From Christiangramia sp. (GTDB lineage Bacteria > Bacteroidota > Bacteroidia > Flavobacteriales > Flavobacteriaceae), in assembly GCA_024635735.1 (NCBI GenBank), contig JAGXII010000006.1, forward strand, positions 1 through 9,722: DNA of 9,722 bases. The letters run 5' to 3'. Below are positions 7,288 through 9,722 of the stretch, piece after piece. The notes under the pieces are model-generated. The model was not told the DNA's origin. It saw only the letters and a program-made list of their open reading frames with translations, and made no database searches. Positions within the stretch are counted from its first letter, which is position 1; the number at the start of each line of letters is the position of its first letter. The position numbers and the translations under genes are program-made.

Positions 7288-8223
7288 TAAGGTAGCTTTT
7301 TTGGCTCCCTGAGGATTTAGATGATTGGCATTATAAAAATATTCTGCAGTAAAATCGGAATTTTGCTCTTCATTTAAGAATTCTACAAAAGGGAATTTTT
7401 TAATTAAATAGTTTACTAAAGAATCTCTTTGAGCAATCATATTTTCATCCCGAAGTTGATTATAAAATTGATGTGAGGGAGGACTGTAAAAAAGAACTTT
7501 AATATTCCGTTTTTCACAATAATAAATAAGATCTATTAGAATACCTTTATTATATTGAAGGGCTTCTTCATTTCTGAAATTTTCAATGACTATTTCTGTT
7601 TTGTCTATTCTTGCCGTGTCAAAATTGGCAGCTTGATAGGAGCCATATATTTTATTTGTATCGAAGCCATATTTATTTAAGTGAATCGGAGACTCATTCT
7701 TGAAATCATCTATAAGCCTTCTACTGAAAAAATCCGGGCTGACATGGAATAATAAATAATCCTCAGGCTTAATATCCCTTCCGAAAGTATTTACCTTATA
7801 AAATACCAGATTGAGGTGATTTATAACAGGATCAGTGAAATCTATCTCACTCTGTATAATATTAAATGGTAAGCCCAGTATAACTAATTTTAAATTCGGC
7901 AATTCAGGTTCAAATGCTTTTAACAATCGAAAGTTTTGATAAATCCCCTGACTAGAGTTTGCAAGATTCACTGATCTTATGTCTAGATATTCAGGATTTA
8001 TCGATCGCTGAGTTTGGCTTTCTCCTAAAGCTAGAATATGGATATCCTCCTTATTATTAAGAAGATATTCCATTTTAATTTTAGGCTCAAAGTCAATCTC
8101 GCGAATTTTAAATTCTAAAGTGATGTATACAACTAGGACTGGCAGAAAGAAAATACATAATTTAAATGCAAATTTTCTCAATTTAGAACTGGAAATAAAT
8201 GAATGATTCTTTTGGTCCTCCAT
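7246..8223 (-). CDS. Membrane-anchored SGNH/GDSL-like protein, partner of the MBOAT acyltransferase
   Basis: Protein of 325 aa that I take to be an SGNH-hydrolase-fold acyl-transfer partner of the upstream MBOAT protein, comparable in role to DltD, AlgJ/AlgX or PatB. It has a basic N-terminus and one membrane segment at about 19-36, with the rest predicted to be periplasmic. After the anchor, ILALGESQTQRS (residues 63-74) has the block I nucleophile motif G-E-S with Ser69; NLANSSQG at 86-93 fits block II; NANHLNPQGAKKAT at 298-311 fits the C-terminal block with catalytic His301. The usual Asp of DxxH is Asn298 here (codon AAT). The start codon lies inside the MBOAT gene (41-bp overlap), indicating translational coupling. 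The only ATG that keeps the membrane anchor is Met1. The substrate, presumably an exported polysaccharide, is inferred from context. Activity is uncertain because of the Asn. Confidence 0.75.
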   Translation of the reverse strand: MEDQKNHSFISSSKLRKFAFKLCIFFLPVLVVYITLEFKIREIDFEPKIKMEYLLNNKEDIHILALGESQTQRSINPEYLDIRSVNLANSSQGIYQNFRLLKAFEPELPNLKLVILGLPFNIIQSEIDFTDPVINHLNLVFYKVNTFGRDIKPEDYLLFHVSPDFFSRRLIDDFKNESPIHLNKYGFDTNKIYGSYQAANFDTARIDKTEIVIENFRNEEALQYNKGILIDLIYYCEKRNIKVLFYSPPSHQFYNQLRDENMIAQRDSLVNYLIKKFPFVEFLNEEQNSDFTAEYFYNANHLNPQGAKKATLELNNFIKQNYDLF

Positions 8224-9622
8224 ATCGGATTATAAAATAAACAAAAACATAATAGATAGTCCATCTTACCACTTGCGGGACTTTCTTTTCGAGCAGTTGA
8301 AATGGATATTCCTTTTTCTGAGTAAATAATTCCAAAAGCAACATTAATATCAGAAAACCTATATTTAATTTGATGATACTTTCAAAGTTAGTATCTGGAA
8401 TAAATTTGAATATTCTTTCTAAGATAGTAAACGCAACTTCGGTATTGGGAGCTCTAAAAAAAACTATGGATAAGATGACTAAACTAAAAGATAAGCCTAT
8501 GGCGCTTAAATGTTTGATTTTTTGAAAAATTGGATTACTTAATTTTTGAGATTTAGTTTTTACGTTTTTATAGTATACCTGATATAAGATCATATATACG
8601 GCATGGATTAAACCGAAAATAATAAATGTCCACTCGGCACCATGCCAAAGCCCGATTAGTCCAAAGGTGAGGATTATTGCTAATCTTCTATTAAAAATAG
8701 TTTTCTTTCTATTTTGTAAGAAAGGGATATGTACATAATCCCGAAACCACTGGCTCACTGTTATATTCCATCTTCTCCAGAAATCAGGAATACTAACAGC
8801 AAAATGGGGGAGTTTGAAATTGATATTCAATTTAAAACCAAATAGTTTAGCGGAACCTAATGCAATATCGGCATAACCCGAGAAATCAGCATAAATTTGG
8901 AAATAAAAGAGTACCAGTGCATACACAAGTTCCCAGCTTTGGTAATTTGAAGGATTATCGAAAAATGTATTGACCGCTATTCCAAGGTTATCAGCCACAA
9001 CTATCTTTTTGAATAAACCCCATAAAATTTGCCGAAGCCCTTCTTTTGATTCCTGAATTGAAAAGTTACGTTTTTTCAAAAACTGCGGTAGCAGGAAGGA
9101 TGTTCTTTCGATGGGGCCGGCAACCAGCTGAGGAAAGAAGCTTACATAGCACAAAAACTCTAATAGGTGAGAGGTAGGCTTTATTTTATTCTTAAACACA
9201 TCAATGGTATAGCTCAGAGTTTGGAAGGTGTAAAAGCTTAATCCAACAGGCAAGACAATGTTTATAGTAGTTATAAAATGTTTTTCTTCTGATAAATTAA
9301 ACAGTTCCAAAAAACTGTCTGTAAAAAAATAAAAATATTTAAATGCAAAAAGTACTCCGAGGTTCCAGATAAGACTAAAATATAAATAGAATTTTTTCTT
9401 TTCCGGAGAGTTGGCCTCATAGATTTTTTGAGCCGCAAAGTAATCTACAATGGAACTTAGGAATATTAATATTAAAAAACGCCAGTCCCAAAAACCATAA
9501 AACAAATAACTTCCAAAAAGGATGAGTATATTTTGAAGTCTGATTTTATTACTTCCTATTAACCAATAGAGAAAAAAGGCGAGGGGAAGAAAGATCGCAT
9601 ATTCGAAAGAATTGAATAACAA
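8183..9622 (-). CDS. MBOAT-family membrane O-acyltransferase (AlgI/DltB-like)
   Basis: Polytopic membrane-bound O-acyltransferase, 479 aa, with roughly 10-12 hydrophobic segments. It is expected to pass an acyl (often acetyl) group from a cytoplasmic donor across the membrane toward a periplasmic polysaccharide acceptor. The opening LFNSFEYAIFLPLAFFLYW (residues 2-20), FGSYLFYGFWDWRFL (36-50), QLVAGPIER (165-173), ADFSGYADIALGSAKLFGF (245-263), FWRRWN (281-286) and GLWHGAEWTFIIFG (324-337) are the ordered hallmarks of AlgI-type proteins; the C-terminus ends FIYFQF as many relatives do. His327 in WHG is the invariant histidine. The other usual histidine, in RRWH, is Asn286 here. The start codon is TTG at 9620-9622: the MLFNSFE start matches the family and an in-frame TAA lies 15-17 bp upstream, leaving no ATG option. 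It overlaps the SGNH gene by 41 bp, forming a two-gene unit. Confidence 0.93.
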   Translation of the reverse strand: MLFNSFEYAIFLPLAFFLYWLIGSNKIRLQNILILFGSYLFYGFWDWRFLILIFLSSIVDYFAAQKIYEANSPEKKKFYLYFSLIWNLGVLFAFKYFYFFTDSFLELFNLSEEKHFITTINIVLPVGLSFYTFQTLSYTIDVFKNKIKPTSHLLEFLCYVSFFPQLVAGPIERTSFLLPQFLKKRNFSIQESKEGLRQILWGLFKKIVVADNLGIAVNTFFDNPSNYQSWELVYALVLFYFQIYADFSGYADIALGSAKLFGFKLNINFKLPHFAVSIPDFWRRWNITVSQWFRDYVHIPFLQNRKKTIFNRRLAIILTFGLIGLWHGAEWTFIIFGLIHAVYMILYQVYYKNVKTKSQKLSNPIFQKIKHLSAIGLSFSLVILSIVFFRAPNTEVAFTILERIFKFIPDTNFESIIKLNIGFLILMLLLELFTQKKEYPFQLLEKKVPQVVRWTIYYVFVYFIIRYGGPKESFIYFQF

Positions 9623-9639
9623 ATAGTCAATATTTTAAA

Positions 9640-9647
9640 CAAATATA
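9640..9647 (-). promoter_or_regulatory. Candidate Bacteroidota -7 promoter box for the MBOAT-SGNH unit
   Basis: On the minus strand this reads TATATTTG, an exact TAnnTTTG match ending 17 bp upstream of the TTG start codon. The implied leader is very short. The region where a -33 element would lie runs into the arm of the terminator hairpin at 9662-9717, and no clear TTG is found at the usual spacing. The box is plausible by position and motif but unproven. Confidence 0.45.
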
Positions 9648-9661
9648 TTGAATAAAAGCAA

Positions 9662-9717
9662 ATAATATCTAATAAAAAAACCCGGGATAGTTCCCGGGTT
9701 TTTTTATTAGATATTAT
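9662..9717. terminator. Bidirectional intrinsic terminator with a 26-bp perfect stem
   Basis: A perfect inverted repeat: left arm 9662-9687, right arm 9692-9717, loop TAGT at 9688-9691; I checked each of the 26 pairs. The core CCCGGGA/TCCCGGG is GC-rich in very AT-rich DNA. It is flanked by seven A on the left (9674-9680) and seven T on the right (9699-9705), so it can act as a rho-independent terminator on either strand. Because the MBOAT gene starts just left of it and reads leftward, the most likely job is to end a leftward gene lying beyond the right edge and insulate the MBOAT unit from it. The arms also continue beyond the T tract (ATTAGATATT), which is longer than a terminator needs. 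Confidence 0.9.
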
Positions 9718-9722
9718 AATCC

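Noticed and set aside
7246..9622. A novel defence or toxin system in the AT-rich right half
   Set aside because: The three genes have clear glycan-modification family signatures; no nuclease, toxin, transposase, repeat array or reverse transcriptase signature was found.

Overview
The window looks like chromosomal DNA from a marine or soil flavobacterium (phylum Bacteroidota, family Flavobacteriaceae; something near Gramella/Christiangramia or Zunongwangia would fit). The grounds are the AT-rich composition, the protein style (a flavobacterial two-subunit methylmalonyl-CoA mutase, a DivIC/FtsB-like protein, a Bacteroidota-type uridine kinase), the lack of strong Shine-Dalgarno sequences, and several TAnnTTTG promoter -7 boxes. 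The genus is inference; the phylum is fairly safe.

Left and centre (1-5974): six genes all read leftward on the minus strand. In transcription order they are a uridine kinase (udk), a small FtsB/DivIC-like division protein, methylmalonyl-CoA mutase small subunit, methylmalonyl-CoA mutase large subunit, an SDR oxidoreductase that closely resembles 2,4-dienoyl-CoA reductase, and, after a 170-bp gap, the N-terminal third of a ParA/Soj ATPase cut by the window edge. The first five are separated by only 11-51 bp and look like one operon. The mutase interconverts succinyl-CoA and methylmalonyl-CoA and so joins odd-chain fatty acid, branched amino acid and propionate metabolism to the TCA cycle. The SDR would reduce dienoyl-CoA intermediates of unsaturated fatty acid degradation, so the last three genes of the operon share an acyl-CoA theme. 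Udk and FtsB look like housekeeping genes sharing the transcript.

Middle (5975-6099): a short divergent promoter region with one TAnnTTTG box for each direction.

Right (6100-9622): a visibly more AT-rich block. A family GT4-like glycosyltransferase reads rightward and converges, with a 9-bp stop-codon overlap, on a leftward pair: an MBOAT membrane O-acyltransferase and a membrane-anchored SGNH-like protein whose genes overlap by 41 bp. MBOAT plus SGNH is the known two-component arrangement for O-acylating exported polysaccharides (the AlgI/AlgJ-X, DltB/DltD, PatA/PatB logic). With the glycosyltransferase it suggests the edge of a cell-surface or exopolysaccharide locus continuing to the right. 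Two positions expected to be catalytic deviate: Asn replaces the first conserved His in the MBOAT protein, and Asn replaces the Asp of the SGNH DxxH motif.

Right end (9662-9717): a perfect 26-bp inverted repeat with a 4-nt loop, flanked by A and T tracts, is a textbook bidirectional terminator.

No RNA gene, CRISPR array, insertion sequence or defence module was seen, and I do not see a clearly new system here. The points most worth a second look are the atypical active sites of the O-acylation pair, the short mutase small subunit, and the udk-ftsB-mutA-mutB-SDR operon.
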